This document shows, in pieces, positions 1-5,762 of a DNA stretch of 5,762 nucleotides (position 1 is its first letter; each line of letters starts with the position of its first letter). Below the pieces are notes generated by a model, which saw nothing but the letters and a program-made list of their open reading frames with translations, was not told the origin of the DNA and did no database searches. Position numbers and translations under genes: made by a program. Source of the stretch: Bacteroidales bacterium (lineage in GTDB: Bacteria > Bacteroidota > Bacteroidia > Bacteroidales > UBA12481); NCBI GenBank assembly GCA_028707745.1, contig JAQWAJ010000134.1, positions 1-5,762 of the forward strand, read 5' to 3'.

Positions 1-3
1 CTT

Positions 4-753
4 TCAGTCATAATCATTTGTTGGGGGCATGCTCCGGAGGAGCTCACGCGCCGAATATTGATCCGCAACCGTCAGCTCCCGGATCAGTTTCCCATCCCGG
101 AATATCAGGTTGCGTTTGGTAAACCTGGCTATGTCAGGCTCATGCGTTACAAAGACAATGGTCTTGCCTTTTTCATTCAATTCCTGAAAGAGCGCCATGA
201 TCTCATAAGAGGTTCGGGTATCGAGGTTCCCGGTAGCCTCATCGGCCAGAATCACAACCGGATCATTCACCAGTGACCGCGCAATGGCTACCCGCTGTTG
301 CTGCCCGCCCGATAGCTGGTTTGGCATGTGTTTCATCCGGTCGGCCAGTCCCACTGCCTCTAATGCTGCCACGGCACGCTCACGGCGCTCCTTCGGCCTC
401 ACATCCTTATTATAGAACAGCGGAAGCTCAACATTCTCCAGGGCCGAGGTCCTTGACAACAGGTTGTACGATTGAAACACGAATCCCAGCTTGTGGTTGC
501 GCAATTCGGCGAGCTCATTTTTGTTCAACCCGGCAACCGGAACACTATCGAGGTAATAATTGCCTGATGATGGCTTATCCAGACAACCCAGGATGTTCAG
601 CATGGTGGATTTGCCCGATCCGCTGGCTCCCATAATCGCCACAAATTCACCGGTTTCGATCTTCAGACTGACCCCCTTGAGGGCGTGAACAGTTACCTCT
701 CCCACGTGAAAGTCCTTGACCAGCGCATCTACTTCAATAATTGACTTGTTCAT
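4..753 (-). CDS. MacB/LolD-type ABC transporter ATP-binding protein
   Basis: Cytoplasmic ATPase of an ABC transporter of the MacB/LolD/FtsE class, which powers a separate FtsX-fold permease. All nucleotide-binding motifs are visible in the 249-residue product: Walker [10 protein letters not shown] (residues 42-50), Q-loop Gln94 in FVFQSYNLL, signature LSGGQ (147-151), Walker B VVILADE with catalytic Glu172, D-loop GNLD, and switch His204 in VTHE. The length is typical for a stand-alone ATPase and there is no fused membrane domain, unlike E. coli MacB. The ATG at 751-753 follows the adaptor stop by 6 nt, with a weak AGAAG in front, so it is the third gene of the efflux operon. The partner permease is not in the window; by family habit it should follow beyond position 1. 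The MacB-like role is inferred from the neighbouring adaptor and TolC genes. The ATPase family assignment is very secure, the substrate unknown. Confidence 0.95.
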   Translation of the reverse strand: MNKSIIEVDALVKDFHVGEVTVHALKGVSLKIETGEFVAIMGASGSGKSTMLNILGCLDKPSSGNYYLDSVPVAGLNKNELAELRNHKLGFVFQSYNLLSRTSALENVELPLFYNKDVRPKERRERAVAALEAVGLADRMKHMPNQLSGGQQQRVAIARSLVNDPVVILADEATGNLDTRTSYEIMALFQELNEKGKTIVFVTHEPDIARFTKRNLIFRDGKLIRELTVADQYSARELLRSMPPTNDYD

Positions 754-759
754 GGCTTC

Positions 760-1974
760 TTATTTTTTCTTCTGACCGGGAGGGGTCGGCATGAACGGAC
801 TTTTTGCGGTCTGGGCCTTAGCTCCGTTACCGACTGCGACGGATTGGCTCATCGAGAGCACAACTACATCACCTTCCTTTAATCCCGATTTGATTTCGAT
901 CGATGTTCCGTTATCCATACCGGTTACCACCTGTACCGGATGTATTTTGCTTCCGTCTTTAACCCATACCTGCGAACTGCTTTTGTTCCCGGCTAAAGCA
1001 TTGTCCGGGCTGTTTGCGTTTGCCGACAGGGTGCTGTTGTAAGCGGCCAGCAGTTGAGCATCCGGCGTGAAACGGAGTGCTTTGCCCGGAATGGTCAGCG
1101 CCCCTTGCATTTCATCGGTAAACACGGTAATCGTGGCGGTCATCCCTGGCATCAGCTTCTTATCCGGGTTCGGTGCATTGATGATAACCGTATAAGTGAC
1201 CACATTGGAGGTGATAACCGGTTCAATCCTGACCTGTGAAACGCTTCCCTGAAAAATTTCCTCCGGATAAGCATCGACTGTAAACTCAACCCGCTGGTCT
1301 TGTTTGACTTTCCCGATATCGGCTTCATCGATGTTGGCCTGTACCTCCATCTGGGTCAGATCGTTGGCAATGGAAAACAGGGTAGGTGTGTTGAAACTGG
1401 CCGCCACTGTCTGTCCCTCTTCAACGGCCCGGTTCAAAACTACTCCGTCGATTGGTGAAGAGATGGTGGCGTATTTCAGGTTGATATCGGCACGCTCATA
1501 TTTAGCCTGTACCGAGATGATGTTCGCCTTGGCCTTGTTGTAATTATATAACGCCTGATCATAATCGGTTTGTGCTACTAATTTCTTGTCAAACAGAGCT
1601 TTAATCCTGTTGAAAGTGGCCTCCTGATACTCCAGCTCGGCTTTTGCATCGGCCACCGATGCTTTGGCCTCCTGCAAACTGGCCAGCAACGGGGTCTTAT
1701 CAAGCTCGGCCAATAACTGACCCTTCTTCACAACCGTATTAAAATCGGCATACAGGTGCAGGATGACCCCTGAAACCTGAGTACCTACATCAACGGTTTG
1801 GATGGCCTCCAGTGTTCCGGTGGCGGAAACCGAATTACTCAGATCGCCTTTGCTCACCATGGCTGTTTCAAAGTTGAATTCAGCCTTATTCTTTTTGCAT
1901 GAGTTCAATGTCAACGCTGTCCCGACCAGCAGGACCGATGTGGCTAACAGAACCAGTTTTATACTCTTTTTCAT
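760..1974 (-). CDS. MacA-like periplasmic adaptor subunit of a tripartite efflux pump (HlyD/RND-MFP family)
   Basis: Membrane fusion protein that bridges an inner-membrane transporter and the TolC-like channel in the periplasm. The 404-residue product opens with a hydrophobic signal segment (about residues 6-23) ending in LNSC, so Cys26 may be lipidated; Asn at -2 makes this lipobox imperfect, and the segment could instead be an uncleaved anchor. Domains in order: first lipoyl half (about 57-92, VDVGTQVSGVI and KKGQLLAELD), alpha-helical coiled-coil hairpin (about 95-168, rich in Ala, Lys and Glu), second lipoyl half (about 169-205, SSPIDGVVLNR and VEEGQTV), beta-barrel (about 207-285, containing LMPGMTATI), and membrane-proximal domain (about 292-375). 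A low-complexity Ser/Asn/Ala stretch (about 311-334) sits in the last domain and probably forms a loop. The C-terminus is a Pro/Lys tail. It starts 26 nt after the TolC stop and ends 6 nt before the ATPase start. The neighbouring MacB-type ATPase argues for an ABC rather than an RND pump. Confidence 0.93.
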   Translation of the reverse strand: MKKSIKLVLLATSVLLVGTALTLNSCKKNKAEFNFETAMVSKGDLSNSVSATGTLEAIQTVDVGTQVSGVILHLYADFNTVVKKGQLLAELDKTPLLASLQEAKASVADAKAELEYQEATFNRIKALFDKKLVAQTDYDQALYNYNKAKANIISVQAKYERADINLKYATISSPIDGVVLNRAVEEGQTVAASFNTPTLFSIANDLTQMEVQANIDEADIGKVKQDQRVEFTVDAYPEEIFQGSVSQVRIEPVITSNVVTYTVIINAPNPDKKLMPGMTATITVFTDEMQGALTIPGKALRFTPDAQLLAAYNSTLSANANSPDNALAGNKSSSQVWVKDGSKIHPVQVVTGMDNGTSIEIKSGLKEGDVVVLSMSQSVAVGNGAKAQTAKSPFMPTPPGQKKK

Positions 1975-2000
1975 TTTATAAGTATTTTCTTGTTTACCGT

Positions 2001-3335
2001 TTATAGACTTAATGGTTTACCTGTATAGAAATCAAGTAGTTTGTAAGAGAAAACCAGATTGAATCTCGATTGGAGCAGTGCGCTTTCGGCAGTGATCAGA
2101 TTTGTTTTCTGATAGAGATAGTCAACCGAGTTGATCATTCCCTGATTGAATTTTTCAGTAGATACGGCGTATGACTCCACGTTCGACTGATATTGCTCCA
2201 CGCTGGCTTCAAATTCCTTTTGGGCCGAACTCACATCGGTGCAGGCCTGTTCTACGGATTTGCGCAGCTGGTTCATGGTGTTTTTCAGATCGAGCTCGGC
2301 GCTGGACGTGTTGATACGGGCAATCTGTACCTGGTTCTTTATCTTATTATTGGAATAGATCGGCACCGACAGGGTCAGTCCGGTCGTTGGATTGATATTA
2401 TTTCCCAGTTGCTGGGCAAAGGCAGAGCTCTGTGTCAGGCTGTAATACCCGGTGGAGAGACCGGCATCCATGGTGAGCCTCGGGTAATAGTCGGCTTTGG
2501 CCAGGTCAATCCCGATGGCGATGCTCTCCTTTTTCAAGGTATAGCTCTTGATCTGCGGCTTGATGGCCAGGGCAATCCGGTAAACGGAATCCGGATTTGG
2601 GGTCAGCTTCCGGTTAACCAGCAGCGATAAATCGGGTTCAGCGATCCTGAAACCTTCATTTAACGGCTCTTCGAGTAACTGCATCAATGCTACCCTGTTC
2701 ATCTCGAGCAGGCTCTCGGCATTGGCCAGCGTAAGCTTCTCGTCGGCCAGCTGCGACTGGATCTGCAGGTAATCGGCCCGTGAGATCACACTTAAAGCCA
2801 GGCGTTCCCCGGCAAGCTGGAGCTCCTTTTCGGTAACCTCAATCTGGTGCTTGCTGTTGCTGACCTGCTCCTGTGCATATAAAATCTGGAGATAGGCATC
2901 CATCACCGACAGACTGATCGTCTCTTTCAGCGCTTCGAGGTCGAGCTTGCCAGCTTCATAATCCAATTGTGCCTGTTTGATGCTGTTGGTCAGCTTTTTG
3001 CCGTTGTACAGCACCACACTCGAACTGGCCGAAGCCGAAGAATTGGACGACCCTTTAAAGGAATCACTTCCGGTTGCGACATCCGTCTGGTTACTCCAGC
3101 CGAAACTCTGTCTGACCGAACCATCAACCGATGGAAAACGGTTCGACCGGGCCTGAGCCGTATTGATGCTGCTCACCTGAATGTTTAGTTCACTTTGCTT
3201 GATCTGAATATTCTGCTTCAATGCCTGGTCGATGCAGGTTTGAAGAGTCCAGACTGATTCCTGCGCTTTCGTCGGAAAAGTGGCCAGAGTGCCTGCCAGG
3301 ATCAGTGACAGTGTTATGAAATGTTTCATCTTCAT
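2001..3335 (-). CDS. TolC family outer-membrane efflux protein
   Basis: Outer-membrane channel that forms the exit duct of the tripartite pump. From the ATG at 3333-3335 the product has 444 residues, usual for the family. A Sec signal peptide spans about residues 1-24 (basic MKMKH, hydrophobic FITLSLILAG, cleavage likely after PTKA, before QES). The mature part shows the two-fold TolC repeat. The first half has WTLQTCIDQALKQN (29-42), a beta segment ending in SSSVVLYNGKK (104-114) and long helices up to about 220. The second half has YYPRLTMDAGLSTGYYS (283-299), GLTLSVPIYSNNK (319-331) and helices ending in FNQGMINSVDYLYQKTNL (396-413). The frame stays open upstream to a GTG at 3375-3377, but that start would put 14 residues before the signal peptide, and a good -7 promoter element lies inside that extension, so I reject it. 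A second ATG at 3327-3329 is equally possible. There is no clear Shine-Dalgarno sequence. This is the first gene of the efflux operon. Confidence 0.94.
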   Translation of the reverse strand: MKMKHFITLSLILAGTLATFPTKAQESVWTLQTCIDQALKQNIQIKQSELNIQVSSINTAQARSNRFPSVDGSVRQSFGWSNQTDVATGSDSFKGSSNSSASASSSVVLYNGKKLTNSIKQAQLDYEAGKLDLEALKETISLSVMDAYLQILYAQEQVSNSKHQIEVTEKELQLAGERLALSVISRADYLQIQSQLADEKLTLANAESLLEMNRVALMQLLEEPLNEGFRIAEPDLSLLVNRKLTPNPDSVYRIALAIKPQIKSYTLKKESIAIGIDLAKADYYPRLTMDAGLSTGYYSLTQSSAFAQQLGNNINPTTGLTLSVPIYSNNKIKNQVQIARINTSSAELDLKNTMNQLRKSVEQACTDVSSAQKEFEASVEQYQSNVESYAVSTEKFNQGMINSVDYLYQKTNLITAESALLQSRFNLVFSYKLLDFYTGKPLSL

Positions 3336-3356
3336 CTTGATAGGAATTACTGGGCA

Positions 3357-3364
3357 CAAATGTA
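3357..3364 (-). promoter_or_regulatory. Bacteroidota-type -7 promoter element (TACATTTG) for the efflux operon
   Basis: Read on the minus strand, this is TACATTTG, an exact match to the Bacteroidota -7 consensus TAnnTTTG used by their primary sigma factor. About 18 nt further upstream (near 3383-3386) is TTCG, a three-of-four match to the -33 TTTG/TTG element. Transcription would begin around 3350-3353, giving a leader of only about 15-20 nt before the tolC ATG at 3335. The element lies in the gap between the AlkD-like gene and tolC, where an operon promoter is expected. The call rests on an 8-base motif with four fixed bases, so chance occurrence is possible. Confidence 0.6.
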
Positions 3365-3441
3365 TATGGCGTGCCACAGGCCCGAAGAATGAAATGGACA
3401 GACGGGTGGATTTTACCGACAGACAGGGGAATGTTTGGTAG

Positions 3442-3460
3442 GGGCGAGCTGTGCCCGCCC
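3442..3460. repeat. GC-rich REP-like hairpin in the intergenic region
   Basis: A compact palindrome: GGGCGAGC, a 3-nt loop TGT, then GCCCGCCC. On the plus strand the 8-bp stem has one A/C mismatch. In minus-strand RNA that pair becomes a G-U wobble, so the stem is complete in transcripts of the flanking genes. No run of U follows, so it is a poor intrinsic terminator. The wider form, GTAGGGGCGAGC to GCCCGCCC, resembles short palindromes that I recall being scattered between genes in many environmental bacteria, including Bacteroidota; that resemblance is from memory and not tested. Possible roles are REP-type repeat, transcript end stabilisation, or attenuation between the two operons. Confidence 0.55.
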
Positions 3461-3461
3461 A

Positions 3462-3487
3462 ATTCTATTCGTGGTCAGTAATAGAAT
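3462..3487. repeat. 8-bp inverted repeat ATTCTATT / AATAGAAT after the AlkD-like gene
   Basis: Perfect inverted repeat with arms at 3462-3469 and 3480-3487 and a 10-nt spacer. It begins 14 nt after the AlkD-like stop codon in the direction of transcription and is followed at once by the GC-rich hairpin. The arms are AT-rich and no U-tract follows, so it is a weak terminator at best. It could instead be a symmetric binding site or the outer part of the neighbouring repeat unit. Confidence 0.35.
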
Positions 3488-3501
3488 GTTCCGGATTTTC
3501 C

Positions 3502-4212
3502 TCAGCGAATTTTCATCGCCTCTGCCTTCAGCTCTGCCGGCATTTTTTCAATGGCATAGCGTAATGCCGTGCGGGGCATAACCGCTTTGTTGCTTATCAC
3601 ATATTCGAAAACCTCCTGCTCGTGAGCCTGACTGGCAGCTTTCAGCATCCAGCCATAACCTTTCTGAACCAGATCGTCACGGTCAAGCAGCAGAATATCG
3701 GCAATCTCAAAAATATCCGGCAAAAAAAGGCCCTTACGTGCCGGGATGATCAGCGTAACGGCCGAAGCCCGCCGCATCCAGCGGTTATCTGACTTAGCCA
3801 TCAACTTTAATCCGGATAAATACTCCGGATACCTCATCACGAAATCGCCCACCGTATGATTGCACAGGGTATCGCAGGCGGCCCAGTTGGTCACATATTC
3901 CGATATCCATCGTTCGAAAACCGCAAAATCGCAAGGTTCATACTGCTTGTGCACCGCATACGACCAGTGGCAGGCAATCATCGATTCCTCCATATATCCC
4001 GATTGCCAGAGCTGTTCGCATAACTCAAAAACTTCTTTTTTTGAGGGATTCTTTATCGATTTAAAAATCTCTTTACCAATCTTTTCCGTGGTGGGATTCT
4101 TGATGCCGTAAAACTTAACATCCTCTTTAAAGAAATTTTTCAGCGCCTGAATGGATTGCTCATCGGCAGCAGCCCGGAGCTCATTACGTAACTGGTCAAT
4201 GATCTTGTTCAT
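3502..4212 (-). CDS. AlkD-like DNA alkylation repair protein (HEAT-repeat DNA glycosylase)
   Basis: Probable cytoplasmic DNA glycosylase that excises N3- and N7-alkylated purines, by family. The 236-residue all-helical product matches the AlkD/AlkC HEAT-like superfamily in length and in motifs. FYGIKNPTTEKIGKEIF (34-50) is the typical early signature. The active-site segment NWAACDTLCNHTVG carries Trp110 and Asp114 with the same four-residue spacing as Trp109 and Asp113 of Bacillus cereus AlkD. NRWMRRASAV (143-152) supplies Arg147 or Arg148 at the place of AlkD Arg148, and GYGWMLK places Trp188 where AlkD has Trp187. All the key residues recalled for catalysis therefore appear to be kept, so activity is plausible. 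The ATG at 4210-4212 overlaps the preceding hydrolase stop in ATGA, with no Shine-Dalgarno sequence, which suggests translational coupling. Nothing in the neighbourhood indicates an SOS- or Ada-type control. Confidence 0.93.
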   Translation of the reverse strand: MNKIIDQLRNELRAAADEQSIQALKNFFKEDVKFYGIKNPTTEKIGKEIFKSIKNPSKKEVFELCEQLWQSGYMEESMIACHWSYAVHKQYEPCDFAVFERWISEYVTNWAACDTLCNHTVGDFVMRYPEYLSGLKLMAKSDNRWMRRASAVTLIIPARKGLFLPDIFEIADILLLDRDDLVQKGYGWMLKAASQAHEQEVFEYVISNKAVMPRTALRYAIEKMPAELKAEAMKIR

Positions 4213-5459
4213 GGATTGGAGTAGATGATCTCTGAAAAAGTTTCAAATAAACCAGTCGTTGCCGGATGGTTAAACGGGGAGTGTTGAGTAAACAGCAGAG
4301 CGGCAACTCCCGATTTGAAATCGATAAAAAAATAGGTATTCAGGGAACCACCCCAGAAAATTGTTCCCGGTTGTCTTCCGTATGGCTTGCCTTTGGTATC
4401 GATGGCCCCTGCCAGGCCCCACTTGCTGTCGGTTGAAAGTAGCCCCTTAAAATTGCAGCATAAAGGTTTGAAGTACGCGTTTTCGATATCGATGACCATG
4501 GCCCCGATCTGATTCTCAGCCATTTCCTGAATGGTTTCAGGTTTTAAAATCTGTATCAGACCTGATTTCCCGCCATTAAGCAGGCAAAGCATGAGCCTGG
4601 TGAAGTCATCCGGACTGGAGAACAACCCGCCTCCTGCATTATACTCCGTTGCCACCACTGTTGGGATCCGGTTGGGATTTTCAACCAATGGCTGTTTCCC
4701 GTCGGCTCCCCTGTATCCTTGTGAAACAATTAATCCTTTCAATGAATCCGGTACATTAAACCAGGTTCGGTTCATTCCAAGCGGTCCGGTAATGTTTTTT
4801 CTGAAGTACGATTCCAGATTTATACCGGATACTTTTTCGTTGATCCGTCCAACCCAATTCAGGCTTGTTCCATACAGGAAACCGGTACCGCTTTCAAAGC
4901 GCCGGGGCAGATCACGGTAGCTCCATCCAGAAGTATCGAAATTGCTCAGTTCCTTATCGGTAGTGGTGTATCCGAAGCCTGAAGTATGGGTTAACAGGTT
5001 TCGGAGCGAGATGGGCTTTTTTGCAGGGACCAGTTGGCCATCTTTCAGGATCGGGATGGCCGCCATCTCCGGCATCAAGGTGGAGAGATCATCGTCAAGC
5101 CCGATTAACCCCCTCTCAACCAGCTGCATAGCAGCAATGCTGGTTAAAACCTTGGTCATGGAATGGATCCTGAATATATGACTTGATGTAACATTCTGAT
5201 CTTCACTCCAGATAGCCTTGCCGTATGTATAGGTTACCCGCTCTCCTTTTTGATTGACCGCCATGGCAACTACCGCCGGCAGATCACTGCTCTTCATCGC
5301 TTCGTTCATCAGGCTTGTGATGCGTTCCTGCGAAGGGAAAGATCTGACCTCAGATTTACTCCCGGCGGATTGGCCCTGTGTCGAGCCTTTGCCTGAAATG
5401 CAACAGCTTAATAATAAAGAGAATAATAAAATGCATCGTGTTCTTTTCAGACTGCTCAT
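4209..5459 (-). CDS. Serine hydrolase, beta-lactamase / family VIII esterase fold (class C-like), probable lipoprotein
   Basis: Exported serine hydrolase of the Beta-lactamase superfamily (class C, DD-peptidase and EstB-like esterases). From the ATG at 5457-5459 it has 416 residues. The N-terminus is basic (KRTR) with a hydrophobic stretch ending in LLLSC, a good lipobox, so Cys19 is a likely lipidation site. The catalytic SxxK is HSMTK (Ser100, Lys103). LLTHTSGFGY (155-164) is a family hallmark, FLYGTSLNWVGRI gives the probable catalytic Tyr196, and the third motif is FWGG (368-371) in place of Lys-Thr-Gly, as in family VIII carboxylesterases. This favours an esterase or peptidase over a true beta-lactamase, but the substrate cannot be predicted. 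The frame stays open three codons further, to a TTG at 5466-5468; I chose the ATG because it directly precedes a normal signal peptide. It follows the transporter gene by 11 nt and overlaps the AlkD-like gene by 4 nt. Confidence 0.9.
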   Translation of the reverse strand: MSSLKRTRCILLFSLLLSCCISGKGSTQGQSAGSKSEVRSFPSQERITSLMNEAMKSSDLPAVVAMAVNQKGERVTYTYGKAIWSEDQNVTSSHIFRIHSMTKVLTSIAAMQLVERGLIGLDDDLSTLMPEMAAIPILKDGQLVPAKKPISLRNLLTHTSGFGYTTTDKELSNFDTSGWSYRDLPRRFESGTGFLYGTSLNWVGRINEKVSGINLESYFRKNITGPLGMNRTWFNVPDSLKGLIVSQGYRGADGKQPLVENPNRIPTVVATEYNAGGGLFSSPDDFTRLMLCLLNGGKSGLIQILKPETIQEMAENQIGAMVIDIENAYFKPLCCNFKGLLSTDSKWGLAGAIDTKGKPYGRQPGTIFWGGSLNTYFFIDFKSGVAALLFTQHSPFNHPATTGLFETFSEIIYSNP

Positions 5460-5470
5460 GTTAGCCAAAT

Positions 5471-5762
5471 TTACCTGTGATCGATCGGCTCAACGTGGAT
5501 ATTGATTTCCAGGTTCTTAAGACGACTGTTCAGGGAATTCTCAACCTCATCGCAGATCCGGTGAGCTTCTGACAGTTCCATGGTTTCAGGCAACTCCAGA
5601 TGCAGATCGGCAAACCGGTACTGACCCGACTTCCTGGTTTTCAGGTTGTGATAGGATAGATTCCTTTTTGAAAATTCCTCACTGAAAATCCTGGTCTCCT
5701 CCTTCGAAAGAGAAGTATCAAGCAGTGGCGAATAAGCGGTACGGAGGAGGACAAATGACAGA
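5471..5762 (-). CDS. Cation diffusion facilitator (CDF) metal transporter, C-terminal part only
   Basis: Partial gene: only the last 96 residues and the TAA stop are in the window; the start and the membrane domain lie beyond position 5762. The visible part begins at the end of the last membrane helix (LSFVLLRTAYSPLLD) and contains the cytoplasmic ferredoxin-like dimer domain. Conserved family pieces are YHNLKTRKSGQYRF, ADLHLELP, EAHRICDEVE and INIHVEP. The histidines of E. coli YiiP's cytoplasmic zinc sites have counterparts here at fragment positions 38, 54, 67 and 89; YiiP Asp285 is replaced by Glu91, a common variant. By family it exchanges zinc, iron or another divalent cation for protons at the inner membrane; the metal specificity lies in the missing membrane helices. 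It is the first visible gene of a likely operon with the serine hydrolase and AlkD-like genes. Confidence 0.9.
   Translation of the reverse strand, partial: LSFVLLRTAYSPLLDTSLSKEETRIFSEEFSKRNLSYHNLKTRKSGQYRFADLHLELPETMELSEAHRICDEVENSLNSRLKNLEINIHVEPIDHR

Noticed and set aside
273..635. A 120-codon plus-strand open frame inside the ABC ATPase gene.
   Set aside because: It is antisense to the Walker B, signature and Walker A coding region; its translation is Pro/Arg/Cys-rich and shows no domain.
1975..2000. A separate promoter for the adaptor gene.
   Set aside because: The 26-nt gap has no TAnnTTTG element and is too short to hold a full promoter on its own.
2193..2630. A 145-codon plus-strand open frame inside tolC.
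   Set aside because: It is fully antisense to a well-supported gene, and its composition looks like the reverse translation of the TolC helices.
3442..3460. Intrinsic terminator for the AlkD-like operon.
   Set aside because: The stem is strong but is followed in the transcript by CUACCAAACAUUCC rather than a U-run, so I list it as a repeat.
3190..3462. A 90-codon minus-strand open frame across the start of tolC and the upstream gap.
   Set aside because: It overlaps the tolC signal peptide region in another frame, has no recognisable motif or signal, and its start lies in the intergenic inverted repeats.
4531..4920. A 129-codon plus-strand open frame inside the serine hydrolase gene.
   Set aside because: It is antisense to conserved hydrolase segments and has no family resemblance or start signal.
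4209..5459. A true class C beta-lactamase resistance gene.
   Set aside because: The third motif is WGG and not KTG, and the overall pattern fits EstB-like esterases better.

Overview
This 5.8 kb window reads as ordinary chromosomal sequence from a member of the Bacteroidota, probably a Bacteroidales- or Marinilabiliales-like anaerobe or marine relative (inferred). The reasons are a TAnnTTTG-type -7 promoter element, almost no Shine-Dalgarno sequences, moderate GC content, and the TolC - HlyD/MacA-like adaptor - MacB-type ATPase gene order common in that phylum. All six genes lie on the minus strand, so transcription runs from high to low coordinates.

Upstream block (about 5762 down to 3502): the C-terminal 96 residues of a cation diffusion facilitator metal transporter, cut by the window edge; then, 11 nt later, a serine hydrolase of the beta-lactamase / family VIII esterase fold with a lipoprotein-like signal; then, with a 4-nt ATGA overlap, an AlkD-like HEAT-repeat DNA glycosylase. 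The spacing suggests one transcript. The three functions have no obvious common pathway.

Intergenic region (3336-3501, about 166 bp): two adjacent inverted repeats, one of them a GC-rich hairpin resembling a dispersed REP-like element, and then a Bacteroidota-type promoter about 20 nt before the TolC start codon.

Downstream block (3335 down to 4): a tripartite efflux system in the order outer-membrane TolC-like channel, periplasmic adaptor, MacB/LolD-type ATPase. Gaps are 26 nt and 6 nt. The FtsX/MacB-like permease that the ATPase must serve is not in the window and is expected just beyond position 1. Together the parts would export a substrate from the periplasm or inner membrane across the outer membrane. 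The substrate cannot be told from sequence.

I found no mobile element, CRISPR array, RNA gene or clearly new system. The most useful observations are the promoter that fixes the tolC start, the REP-like hairpin, and two start-codon corrections.
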